A DNA stretch of 64,000 nucleotides from Cinclus cinclus (Eukaryota > Chordata > Aves > Passeriformes > Cinclidae), in NCBI RefSeq assembly GCF_963662255.1, contig NC_085059.1, positions 6,295,234-6,359,233 on the forward strand, in the 5' to 3' direction. The translations under genes were made by a program, and so were the position numbers. The notes under the pieces are model-generated. The model ran no database searches and was not told where the DNA came from. It saw only the letters and a list, made by a program, of their open reading frames with translations. This document shows positions 1 through 24,647 of the stretch, one piece after another. How positions within the stretch are numbered: the first letter of the stretch is position 1; the number at the start of each line of letters is the position of its first letter.

Positions 1-510
1 CTGGAAGGGATCTTTGGAGGTCATCTTTCTCAAGCAGAGCCACCTAGGACAGGTTGTCCATGACAATGGCCAGGGACTCTGGAGTATCTCTTAGGGGGGA
101 CAGCCCACAACCTCCCAAGGCAACCTGTGCTAGTGCTCAACATGCTCACAGTAAAACTACAACATCAAGTGTTTCCTGCTATTCAGAGACCCTCCTGTGC
201 TTCAGCTTGTGCCCACTGCCTCTTGTCCTGTCACTGGGCACCACTGAGAAGAATCTGGACCTGTCATTTCCACATCCTCTCTTCAGTATTTACAGACACT
301 GACAAGTTCCCCCCAAAGCTGCATTTCTGCAGGCTGAACAGCCTATGCTCATAAGGGGAGATGCTCCAGCTCCTCCATGGCATTCCTTGCCCTTCACTGG
401 GCTCTCTCTAGTACATCCACACTGGACACATGCTCCAGACACAGCTGTGACAGCACCCAAGAGAGGGAAAGGATCACAGCCCTGCTGGCACCACTCCTCC
501 TTGCACAGCC
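1..510 (-). mobile_element. CR1 LINE 3' fragment, antisense
   Basis: The text matches the antisense of a CR1 3' end: a phrase like 'ggaagggatctttggaggtc' opens it, followed by the typical 'tcttgtcctgtcactgggca' block at about 222-241 and the 'ataaggggagatgctccag' block at about 351-369. Further decayed CR1 sequence runs to about 510. It lies in the last visible intron of UBE2D2. The boundaries are approximate and the element is truncated by the window edge. Confidence 0.85.
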
Positions 511-3500
511 TTCTCTGGAGCAAGGACAGCTCCTGGGAAGCTGCACAAGTGGCTCAATTACGGTTGTGAGAGTTGAAACATAAAAATGGGCATTTCCCTC
601 AGAACCCCAACTCAGCACAGCTAGAGACCAACCCATGCTCTGTGACAAAGCCACCCCCAGTGATGTGGGTAAATGCTACAATGGGCAAACTAAAAGCCAA
701 GATGATTACAAAACTTCCTGATTTTGAAAACAGCACTGTGAATGTCCAATTCAATCTCTTGGTACTATTGCTTCCAACAAATTTCAGTGAAGAGATTCTT
801 GGAGAGCAACATCACAGACAATCCTCGCTGGACCAGGCATGGAAGTCTGGACAGTGGGAACTGAAGTCTTGCACAAAGGAGGCTGCCCCTCCAGCACATC
901 CACACAAGCTCCATGATTTATTTATTACAAAACACAGGGAGAAGTGGGACAAGACAGCAGATCAGTCTGATCTTTGCTGCAGAAGCACTTCAGTTCTGGA
1001 TTAACTCTTGTACAGCCACTTGCCAACTTCAAGAGAAAAGAGTGTTTCCCACCCCAAAAATGGCTGAGAATATCTGTAATAATGTTAAAACACTTCATTC
1101 CCCTGTTTCAGGAAACAGGGATTCTTATTTATGCAGACTTGGAGATAACGTTTTTAATTGAATCCCACGCATTCTGCTTAAACCTTGGAGTTCAAATTAC
1201 CCATCATGGTGTGGTTAAGACTGTATTTTGAGATTATTTATTCTCCAGTATGTATTCTTGAGGGAACACTGAGTTCAAAATTACTAATATAAGCAAGGCA
1301 GCTGTTGTACTGAGACAGTCACTGCTGTTCTCCCAAGTTTTAACCATTGTAGGAGGGACAGAACAAAACCCCAAAATGCCAATCACCTCTATCATAGCCA
1401 CAATCACTTTATTAAATTGCTTACAGAGGGCTAGCTCCAGAGTGTGATGAGCCAAGACCCCTACCTTGACCAATGAACTGGAATGATTTTTCAGTCTTTC
1501 CACCAAAAGTGGCACTTTCAACTCAAAGGAAATGACTGCACACCCCCTTCCCCTCTCTCCTTGCAGGTTAAGGTGAAAAACATCTTCATTTACCACACAT
1601 GAACTGCAAACATAATAGTGAGCTGCTGACAGTGCTGCCTCCCAGCTGTCTCAGGAGGAAGCTGTGTATGATAAGTTCTTTCCTACAAGGATTGTTTCTA
1701 CTCTTCCCAGATTTCTCAAACAGTAGGATGCACATTTTTTCATAGCTGTGTTCTAAGTTATCAGCTTCAAGACTTTAAATTCAAACAGCTTGCTCCTAGT
1801 AGCATCCAATTTAAAGGGTGGCACAACTTAAGAAATACCCTAAGGAATCTCTGCTACAAATAAACTGCTGCTTTAGAAGAGTGTGAGCTTGTTGCTGAAT
1901 GTTTTAAATCTCATTATTCACCCTAAATTACCTAATCCAACGATTTTTCCTGCTAATAATACAATCCTTCTTTGATAAATCTGCCCAGTTACTAGAAAGC
2001 TGAAACATCCCTGATGACACATTCTAATCTGACTGAACACAAGATTTCAACCCCAAAAGATTCAAGTTGCCTTCGTGGACTTTATTTCCATTTGTTCAAG
2101 ATGGGAACACTTCTCTAAGTATCAACTCTTTGCTTCTAAAGTTAAAGTCTGCCTTTTGACAGGGCATCTCTGTGATTCTGAGGAAAGTATTCCTATAAAA
2201 TTGCTTCTAAGAATTTGAGTTGTTGTTTTAATTGCTCCAGTAAATGTAGCTCAAGGGAGACAGGACAAGGTTTTCTCCCAAGTTAGAGCTGTGTGGATGT
2301 TGTGCTGCGTGCAGCAGAGTGTGGGCATTCAGCTGAACTATTCAGCAATGAGAAGTGATCACTCTACAGAGCCCCCCCCCTCTAAACCCAGAAGGGAGAG
2401 GGGCACTGGAAGGGGCAGGGGGCACAGAACAGCCACCCTGATACCATGGCTTATTCCAGGTAAGTCACAAGGATATAGTCTGAAAAGGGTATGAAAAAAA
2501 AAAACAGTTCAAAGCAGAACACAGAGGGAGATTGAGATGCTGAAGTATATTGCAAATGTATTTGGGCAGTAAAATAAACACTAGAATGCATTTTGTGAGT
2601 GATTAAAGTTGACAGCCACTAATAGGTGTTCACTGCCACCCTGGACGAGCCTCTTAAATTCTTGCTCCATCTTCTCCCAGTCATCCTAATTCCTGTTTAT
2701 CTTCCAGTATTTTCAGTCATGCTATCACCCCACCCCCCATATGGTCACTTCAGAATCCCTAAAATACAGCATTTTCTTGTTAAGCAGCAATTAAATCAAA
2801 ACAGAACAACATCAGTGCTTGGGGTTAATTTGGTGCTGTTAAGAGCAGCCAGTACTGACTGAGAGCACTTGTAAGGAAACTGCAGCAACCTGACAATCAA
2901 GCATTTTTTCTTCATTGACACCATTATTCTGTTCTTTCAAGACTTTGAGCCTTGTGTCCAAGCAGATTCACTTCTGACAAGAGACAAGGAGATACTGTTT
3001 TTGCCTTTCCATCCACTTCTGCAAATGCCTTTAGCTGGACAAAGAAGGTGGGCATTCTGTGGGTTCAGGGAAAAGCAGACAGTGATGATGTCCAAAGGAT
3101 GTACCAGGATCACCTGTCTGAACCAGAAAGTGCCTGGGAACATCACATGTAGCTGGAGAGAAGTACAGGCAACATGAGAGCCTCAGAGCAGGGACACTGT
3201 GAAGGACAATGTAATCAGTGTGACAACTGCAGCATTTGATTACAAGGACAGTGTGAAGCCACAGAACTGAAGGGTCAAGACATGATCATGCATAGGGTAG
3301 ACTCCAAATATTCCTAAATAACCATGGCAAGACCTACAGATTTGATCATCCGTTTGCAAATCTACCATTTCAATAGCCAAAAAATCCAGCCTGTGTCTTC
3401 TTTCAAGATGTTTAAAGCCTCCTATTTATATTAAATGTGAATACTGCTTTACCAGGAAAAGGCTATATTCTAGTGCCCCACAAGCTAACACAGTTCAAAG

Positions 3501-4013
3501 GGACCAAGATGCTATTAGCTAAATATTTTAGATTGCTCAAACTAGGTAAGTTTTAAGCTGTGTTTCAGTAGTCCACATCATTGGAAGCTCTGTTAAAAAA
3601 TTACCAACATGGAGCTCTGATGCTCCCTTGAAAGAGAAATTCTTTTTTAATATGACAAAGCATTCACAACTTCATTTTTTAAAAGCCAGAGCTGCTCCCT
3701 TACGTATCGTAGTCTGGGAGTATCTTGAACATTAAAGTCTTCCACTGTCACACACTAGGTTTTATTTTATTTATGTTTGTATCTATTTTTAGTTAAAGTG
3801 CTCTGAGGTGAGGTGGCAGGAGTATGTACTCAGTGTATTAAGACTTATCTGATCCACTGGCAATGCTGAGGAGTTTCCCTATGGCCACAGGGAAGCTGGA
3901 TGTCCTGAGCATGGGACTGGTTGCAAGCTCCATGTAGAGTCACAGGACAGAAGCAGTCACCACAGAACTGGTGGATTCCAGTAGGAATGCAGCAGTTTTT
4001 ACATCCCAAATCA

Positions 4014-16866
<12,853 letters not shown>

Positions 16867-17448
16867 TGTGTGCGCGAGGCGGCGGCAGGAGGGGCGCGGG
16901 CGGAGGGAGGGGGCGGCCCGCGGGACTATTTGCGAAGGGAGGGGGGGAGGAGGAGGAGCGCGGAGGTGGCGGCTGCGCGGGGAGGGGACGGGGAGGGACG
17001 AAGCGAGCGGAGGGGCGGGAGGGGACCGGGGCCCCCCGGGGCGGCGGGGCCGGGGCCTGGCCGGTGTCGGGCGGTGGCGGCCGCGGGCTCAGCGCTGCCG
17101 CAGCTCCTCCGTTCCCTCCGCCGCTGCCGCTTTATGCGCTGCCTCCGCGCCGCCCGCAGCGGATCACTCCGCCACGCCGCCGCCGCTGCCCTCGGGCACC
17201 GTTCCGGTTCCCAGGGCGGGGACGCCGCCGTGGCGGGGAAGGAAGGGAAAGGAGAGGCCGGGGCGGGAGCGGCGGGAGGAGGAGCGGGAGGGGGAGGCGG
17301 GGAGCTGCGGGGACTATTTGTCGTGCGGCTCCGCGGTGCAGAACTCTCCAGAAGGGGGAGGGGGAGCGCGCGGAAGGATACGGTGCCGGCGCGGGGAAGA
17401 GGACGCGCGCGAGGCGGTCGCCGCGGCGCGTGACGCCACAGCGCGTTC

Positions 17449-17458
17449 TCTCGCGAGA
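17449..17458. promoter_or_regulatory. TCTCGCGAGA palindromic promoter element
   Basis: A perfect 10-bp palindrome inside the UBE2D2 CpG island. This element is known from TATA-less housekeeping promoters. It lies about 580 bp upstream of the start codon. Confidence 0.6.
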
Positions 17459-18861
17459 AGACGGGACGGGAAGAAGTCCCGGCCGAGCCGGGCCGGAGGC
17501 CGCAGGGACCGTACGGGCCTGAGGGGACGGGGCCGCCCTGAGGGGATAGCAACCCCCTGAGACCCCGCCGGGATTGTTCCACCCCCGGCCCCTTACGGAG
17601 CTGCCGCCCTCCTCCCTCCCGAGATACTGCCCGGGCCTAGCGCGGAGGCCCCGAGGCTCTGATGCGAACAGGCCGTGAGTGCATTTGGGTCAGGCAGGGC
17701 CCTCCTGGAGCACTTCAGTGGCTGCAGCGGTAACTGGCTTATCCCGATCGAGACTGTGGGCCTTCGGTGGTAGCTGCTCCTGGCCCTGGGAAGCATAAGC
17801 CACGTTAAATGGCACTGAAAGCGCCGCTGGTGACCCTGTCCTTGCTCCTTCCTGCTGCCCGTGTCCCCAGGTGGTGTTGAGGGTCCCTGGTGTTGCCTCT
17901 GGGCCATGGTGGGCTGTTCTCAGGCTGACTTCGCTGCCAGCCTTCTGTGAGACTGGAGCATTTCTGGCAGTAGCACAGGGTATATTTTGAATTAATTTCC
18001 CTTCACATTTGTTACAGAGAAAATAAACCACAAATTCATAAAAATGGCTCTCTGGGTGGGGTTTTTTGGTTGTTGGGGATTTTTTTTGTTTTGTTTTGTT
18101 TTTCCAACTACTTTGGTTCCTTTTCTGGCTTTCTGTTATTTTTTTTCTTTCCTGTTCATTTTGGGTACCCCTTGATTGCCCAATTCCAGGCAGCCCTGCA
18201 CAACTCATTGGTCCGATGGCAAGGCAGCACACCCTTCATCCTGGCCACAATGCTGGAAAGGCTCAAACAGTAATCCCAAGCAGTCCTGGCTCTTAAAGCC
18301 AATCCTGGGTTGGGGTAACACTGCTTTTCTTCCAGCATTTTCTGCTTTCCTTTTGTATGGCCCAGCCAATGCCTCATCTCAGTTGGCCAACTGATCCTGT
18401 CACTAGAAGTGACATCACAGATTCCTTTTCTCTTAAGAGATTCTCCTGTGGTCCCTGAGGGCAGGACAGCCCCTCTCTCAAACCTGGTCAGGCAAACATC
18501 ATGGCTGGGACCATATTCCAGGGTACAAAAGGCTTCCCACCCCTTGGAAATATCTCTTGAACCAACTTTTTCGTGTTTCTGGAGCAATTTTCCAAGTACC
18601 CTCAAGTCAGAGCTATAAGGACTTCACATCAGCCAAGATGAAAGTAACCTTTTTCTAGTGTTCACAGAAGTGTTGGATTTTGTCCCCAGAAAGAGAAATA
18701 AAAATTGTTTTGTTGTGGTTGTAGTACTAAGGATAATGATGACCTGCTTCTTGCTGCCAGCTGGATGCAAACTGCTCCATGAGATAAGAAATGGAAGCAG
18801 GAAAGTAATTTTCATAATGGCTTTCCACAAGGTAAGACCCAAGACATCCAGGAATGACATT

Positions 18862-19060
18862 TCATAGAATCTCAGAGTCACACAGTGGCTTGGGTTGGAC
18901 AAGATCTTAAAGCCCATTCAGTTCTATCCCCTGCCCTGGGCAGGGACACCTTCCACAATCCCAGGTTGCTTCAAGCCATATCCAACCTGGCTTTGGACAC
19001 TTCCAGGCAGGGGGCAGCCCCAGCTTTTCACACCCCCCTCCTCATAACATTTGAGGAGAT
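18862..19060 (-). mobile_element. CR1 3' fragment, antisense
   Basis: Reads as the reverse of a CR1 tail: 'ggcttgggttggacaagatc' is followed by 'gggcagggacaccttccac' and 'aacctggctttggacacttc'. The boundary on the right is uncertain. Confidence 0.85.
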
Positions 19061-19654
19061 TCCACCTCCTTTCTGTCTCCCAGGACTGGAGCTGCTCCTG
19101 CAGACCCTGTGGTGTGGCTGTCCCCATCCTGGGGACACTGCTTTGCCCAGAGCTCCTCAGGGAGGTATTGAGGGATCTGCTGTCCGCACCTGCCAGCACC
19201 AACCCATGCCAGCATCTGCTCCCAGACATCAGAGCGTCGCTGGAGGAGTTCTTCAAGTCCTGCCATGTCCTCAGGTGACTCCTGTCTCCATGAGCTTTTC
19301 CTTCACCATCTCCCTCTGATGGGCTCTGCTCCACAGGGTCAAGTTGCAGTGCTGTATTAAGGAAAAAAAAATCTCTTGAAGTGCTTAGGGAAAGGCACAA
19401 GAATTTAAAGGAATTGAAACTTCCCAGCCAGGCTGGCTATGTCTAGTTATTCCAGCTTTGATAACTTATGAGGCCTTGGTTAGAAGGTGTGAAAAACTCA
19501 CTGTAAAGAAGGAAAGACACAACTGGAAAAGGAGAAACCTTCAATGTGGGGCACACAGTGGTGGGCAAGATTCAAAGGAGAAAGAAAACTCAAAGAAAAA
19601 AAGGACCAGGAGCAGCTCCTGTCCCAGAGGTGCTCTGCCCATCAGTTCCACCCC

Positions 19655-19728
19655 AGTCATAGTATAATGGAATGGTTTGGGTTGGAAGGGACTGGAAGCT
19701 CATCATGTTCTAACAGCAGCCTGTGACA
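19655..19728 (-). mobile_element. Short CR1 tail, antisense
   Basis: 'aatggaatggtttgggttgg' followed by 'aagggactggaagctcatca' is the reversed CR1 3' terminus. Only about 70 bp is recognisable. Confidence 0.7.
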
Positions 19729-20159
19729 GCTCCAAAATGAGCAAAAATGGTTTTCCCACCCAATGTGGGAAAGTGCCACAGGACACTGCAAATACTGGCA
19801 GCTGACAGACTCAGAAATCACAGATTAACCCCCTGACATCTATTAAATTCAAACTCTCTTTCCCCTGGGAAAGTTCTGGTGCTCCAAAAGAAGGCAGAAT
19901 TTCAGTGGGTAAGGGATGTGCAACACTCAGAGCAGCCCCATGATCCAGGGATGGAGGGATACTCCTTTCTGCCACCAGGATTTTAAACTCTTCATTGCTG
20001 AGGGGTCCAGGCTGGGGTCAGAGTGAGACAAATGATCTCCCAAGCTGGGCACATGCCTGGAAAGGCATCACATCCCTATGTGGGCTTTGTAAGCCAAGAT
20101 CAGGGCCCTGCAGAATCTGGAGGCCAAGGGAGTGGGCCAGGACACCTCCCTGGACCCTT

Positions 20160-20340
20160 CGACTGCCACCTCCTTTGTCCCACAGCTAAATTCTTGGACA
20201 AGAAAGTTGTCCAAGGAGTATTTGGACAACCCTCTCAGGCACCAGGTGGGATTCCTAGGGCTGTCCAGTGCAGGGCCAGGAGCTGGACTTGATCATTGTG
20301 GGTCCCTTCCAACTCAGGATATTCCATGATTCTGTGGACT
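20160..20340 (+). mobile_element. CR1 3' fragment
   Basis: Ends with the CR1 signature 'gggtcccttccaactcagga' and 'tattccatgattctgtg'. The upstream boundary is vague. Confidence 0.75.
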
Positions 20341-20924
20341 CTGAAGGCGTTTGGCTCAGCGAGTGAGAGCGATGTGAGCTTAGGAGCTTCAGGAAGCAAC
20401 TCTTCTGCTGCCACCAGATCTCCTGCAGCACACGGTGGCTCCTCACTGCACCAGAGTCTGGCCTGGTTCACACAGCCCAAGGTCACACTTGCAGAGCACT
20501 TTATTTTTGCTATTTTGTGGCAATAAAGCATCCCTGTCACACGGGACCTCTGAGGGACACTGCTGGTGCAACTGCAGCACTAAAAACACCAACTGCAGCA
20601 CTTTTAGTCAAGGGACCAAAGCCACTTTTGACACCAGTCTGGCACTGGAACCCCATCCCTGCAGGTATCCCCAGTGAAAGCTGTCACTGGGCAGCCTGCC
20701 CTCTACATGAAGCCAGCAGCTTTCACAGGGCAATGGAAAAAAAGGGAATTTAAGGAAGGAAGTGCTGCTGCCGTACCCATCCTGCAGCAGAGCCAGATCT
20801 CTGACGCTGCTGCTGGCTGCTCACAACCCATTTCACCCAAGGGATGCCAGGGAAAACACCCTGTACCTGGCCTGGCTTTTGACTGGGGACATACTGCAGG
20901 TATCCAGCTTCTGTCTGGGGGCTG

Positions 20925-21385
20925 GTCTGGACACCACAATATGAGAAAGATCTAAAGCTGTTAGAGAGCATTCCGAGGAGAGTACATGAGGATGGTGAAG
21001 GGCCCAGAGGAACCACACAAGGAGCCACTGAGGGCACTTGGCCTGTCCAGATGGAGCAGAAGAGACTGAGGTCAGCTCCTCCCAAGGGGGAGCTCTGATC
21101 TCTGCTCCCTGGGACAGGACCCAAAGGAATGGCTGGAGCTGTGCCAGGCAGATTTAGTCTGAATGTCAGGGAAAAGTTCTTTCCCCAGAGGGTGGTCAAG
21201 TACTGCTCAGGCTCCCCAGGGAATGATCATGGCCCCCAAGGCTGCCAGAGCTCCAGGAGCATTTGCACAATGCTCTCAGGCACAGGGTGGGATTGTTGGG
21301 GTGTCTGCAGGACACCTGTCTGCAGGGACAGGAGTTGGACAGGATGATCCTTCCAACCCAGGATATTCCATGACTCCTTGGTTCT
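20925..21385 (+). mobile_element. CR1 3' fragment
   Basis: A long, well-preserved CR1 tail including 'gatggtgaagggcccagagg', 'ggagccactgagggcacttg' and the 3' block 'ttccaacccaggatattcca'. It is the same subfamily as the copies at about 28.1, 29.4 and 30.9 kb. Confidence 0.9.
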
Positions 21386-21779
21386 CCTGATCTCAGCAAG
21401 GGCTGCAGTGTTTTTAGGTTGCTGTAGACAGAGTTGATTTCTGTGTCCAACTCAGCCTCACACACAAGTGTCAGCACCAGCCCGGTTGGAGGTGCCATGG
21501 TGCTGGTCCACAGAGGTGCCTTGCTGGGGTTTTATACATCTAAAATCTTCCAGCATCATGTGTGACTTCTTATTCCCTCTGCTTGAGGGAATAACAGCAA
21601 ACAGGGACAGAGAGAATATCAATCAAGAGAAGATCTAGAAAAGCAAATTGTTAGCCAGAGGAAGGCCAGGGAGGACAACAAGGGCAGTTTCAATCCTGAC
21701 ACTTCCTGTTGGCTGTGCAGAGGCACTGGGCAGCATGGGGCTCTCTGTTCCCAGGCAAGCTCAGATGTTGCAGGTATCC

Positions 21780-22208
21780 ACAGGAGTCCACAGAGATGTT
21801 TTGAGGGCTAGAGCCAGGCTGGGAGAGCTGAGGGTATTCAATCTGGAGAATAGAAGGCTTCAGGGAGAGCTCAGAGCCCCTGCCAGTAGCTAAAGGGGCT
21901 CCAAGAGGAGACTTTGGACAAGGGCTTGGACTGGCAGGACAAGGGGAGATGACTTCCCACTGCCAGAGATGGGTATTAGACTGGATATTGAGAAGAAATT
22001 CTTTCCTATGAGGGTGGTGAGGCCCTGGCACAGGGTGCCCAGAGAAGCTGTGGCTGCCCCATCCCTGGAAGTGTCCAAGGCCAGGTTGGATGGGGCTGGG
22101 AGCACCCTGGGATAGTGGGCGGTGTCCCTGCCCATGGCAGGTGTTTGGAATGAGATGAACTTTAAGGTCCCTTTCCACCCTAACCATTCCATGGTTCCAA
22201 AATTCTAT
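21780..22208 (+). mobile_element. CR1 3' fragment
   Basis: Contains 'ctggatattgagaagaaatt', 'gaggccctggcacagggtgc', 'gtgtccaaggccaggttgga' and the terminal 'aaggtccctttccaccctaa', a second CR1 subfamily from the preceding copy. Confidence 0.9.
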
Positions 22209-22689
22209 GAATTTTGAATTTGAAATTCTATTGAAACCTCATTCCTGGAGTTTGGACTCACCTCTTGGTGTTCTTGGTGCTCCAAAGAGAAGTGAGACAG
22301 AAATACTGCAGGTGTTGGTGTGCTGAGAGTAGAACCGAAAGCCACGCCAGGCTCTGTGGGCAGGAGAGCCACCAACTGCTTGGGGACCTGCAAGAAGGTG
22401 GCTGGGGAGCCAGGCAGCCCATCCATCACACTGAAGAGCCAGCCAGAGCAGGTCAGTGAAGCCTGGCTGGAACGGGACAAGCTTTATCCCAGCACTGGAG
22501 GAGGAAGTGATTCACTTCATGTTTTAGCTTTGTGTTGACAAAGCAAACAACATATTGGCTGTACCCACAGGCCCTCCCAGGGCTGGGAACACTGGCCAGA
22601 TGGTTTGCTGGGTTAAGGTATCACCAAAACAAGCAGATCCTTTCCAGGCCCTTCTTCCCACTCTTTGGGTTTGAGGATGTTTGAGTTGT

Positions 22690-23118
22690 GTCCACAGAAG
22701 GGCAGAGGAGCACAGGTCTGATGAGGAGCAGCTAAGGGATCTGGGGGGCTCAGCCTGAAGAAAAGGAGACTCAGAGGGGACCTTCTCTCCTCACAGCTCC
22801 CTGACAGGAGGGGACAGCCAGGTGGGGGCTGGGCTCTGCTCCCAAGGAACAGGGGCAGGACCAAGATAAATAGCCTGAAGCCAGCACTTCTAGAAGAGGT
22901 TTATGCTGGGTATTAGGGAAAGTTTCTTCACCTAAAAAGGGCTGTCAAGCACTGGCCCAGGCTGCCCAAGGCTGTGGTGGAGCGTCCATCCCTGGAAGGA
23001 TTTAAAAGACGCGTGCACTTGGGTTAGTGGTGGACTTGGCCATTCTGGGGAAACAGTTGGACTTGATGGTCTCAAGGGTCTTTTCCAACTTAAATGATTC
23101 TTTAATTCTATGATTTTA
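22690..23118 (+). mobile_element. CR1 3' fragment
   Basis: Contains 'cagcctgaagaaaaggagac', 'ctccctgacaggaggggaca' and 'ggtcttttccaacttaaatg' before an 'attctatgatttt' end. This is a third subfamily, also seen at about 51.5 kb. Confidence 0.9.
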
Positions 23119-23339
23119 ATTCAGTGTGAACCTTAGGCATGTCTGAATGAAGATCCTTTTGCTGTAAGCCTGTGACAACCTCCAGACACCCTGGCAATGT
23201 GGGTCTGTGGGGACTGTCAGGGTCTCCTGGAAGCCAGGAGCATTCCTGGACAGAAAGCAATGGGGCCCTGAGTGTGTTCTGGACAGACGCACCCTTTCCC
23301 AGCCTGTGTCTACCTAGTCTGGCTCCACAGAGACCATGG

Positions 23340-23720
23340 GTGACCATGCTGAGGGCTTTGCAGAAGTGAAGGTTCTCCCCTCGTCCCTGCAGCCAGTTTT
23401 CTTGCCATTCCAGGTAGCTGGGTCCATCAGATGTGATGTAAAATCCCTGATGGCTGTTCGTGTCTCATCTTTGAGGTGTTTGGCAGGGATTGCTGGGAGG
23501 ATTTGCTCCATCACTTTCCCAGGGTCAGACGTGACATTGCGCAGGTTGTAGTTCAGCTCCTCAAAGCTGGGGGTGCGATTTCCTTGTCCCACTCATCAGG
23601 AACCTCCTGATTGCTACAGTATTCCAAAGAGATCAGAGAGAAACCTTTCCAGGGCATCATCCATATCCCTCAGCATCCTTGAGTGCATCCCACCTGCTCC
23701 TATGGGCTCACGTATGTGTC
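23340..23720 (-). mobile_element. Decayed CR1 ORF2 (reverse transcriptase) fragment
   Basis: Read on the minus strand, two open stretches resemble the CR1 ORF2 reverse-transcriptase region in the right order: GGMHSRMLRDMDDALERFL near 23,690-23,640, then PGKVMEQILPAIPAKHL near 23,510-23,460. The reading frame is interrupted between them, so this is a dead copy. It is the only coding CR1 piece I noticed. Confidence 0.6.
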
Positions 23721-24239
23721 CCTTAATCCATGTTCTTCCAGGATGGAAATTCCTCTCCACTGCTTGGAACAAGGAACAGGAAGTCTTGAGGGCCTCACTG
23801 GCCACCAAGAGCCTGGCTGCAGGAAGCCCCTGCTGTGTTGCCAGCACTCATGGGCACTGCTTCCCGACATGGCATCTCCTGGAAATGTGTGGGGTGGGAG
23901 CATCCAGGGCGCTGTGAGGCACCTTCTGCTAGATGGAACTTCAGTCTGTTTGGCCCCTGGCAACCTGCTGAGCTGAATCAGTGCGATCTTTGAAATCTAC
24001 TGTCCTTGACAGATTAAATCTCAATAAATTCTTTCCTCATTCCAGTTCTGCTCAGACCATGTCCTGACATATTTGGGGTTTTCCAGGGTGTGCAAGCTCA
24101 TGGATATCGAAACCTGGAACAGCCACCAGTGCCTGGGTTTCCTGTGGGCTGAGAGACCTCGTGGAAGCCCTGTGTGGGAGAGCTCTGGCACTCTACAGGC
24201 TGACTGCTGCTGCCAGAGCTTCTTTCATTTTCACTTTCC

Positions 24240-24388
24240 TGCTCGCTTCTCCGTGCAGCTCCACCTGTGGCTCCTGAAGCCCGTACGTCTCAGAGGCTCC
24301 GGGTGTGTATCTGCAGCGGCCTCTAGAAGCCCAGACAGGAGAAACCACAGCGCAGGAAACCCGGGGCTGGCAGCTGGGAACTGCTCTG
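24240..24388 (+). promoter_or_regulatory. Probable 5' untranslated exon / promoter of STING1
   Basis: A consensus donor (CTG|GTGAGT) at 24388/24389 and a good acceptor (cccacag) at 24581 frame an intron just ahead of the STING1 coding start, as expected for a non-coding first exon. The left end is a guess and the transcription start is not visible. Confidence 0.4.
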
Positions 24389-24647
24389 GTGAGTGCGGAG
24401 CATCTGTGGCTGGCAGTCTGGGAGGGGGTGACCAGCCAGGCTCTGTCCTGCTGAGCCCATTTGGGTACAGGGTACAGCCCTAAGGCGGGAAGCGCAGGGG
24501 AGCCTCCTCAAAGGGTTGTGCGCTTTGGGGTGCTCAGTGAGTGCTGAGCACCCCGCTGATCCGCTCTTCCCGCTCCCACAGCGCTGCTGAGGACAAGCTG
24601 CTGCTGTGGGCGCTGGGGACAAGCTGCTGCCGCCCCTCTCTCCGCCG

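Larger units (their letters stand above)
17600..24240. other. Intergenic region UBE2D2-STING1, CR1-rich
   Basis: Between the divergent UBE2D2 and STING1 genes I see no coding exon. The region holds a T-rich tract at about 18,058-18,160 and at least seven CR1 pieces, listed separately. Open frames in it are short and follow the repeats. Confidence 0.7.
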
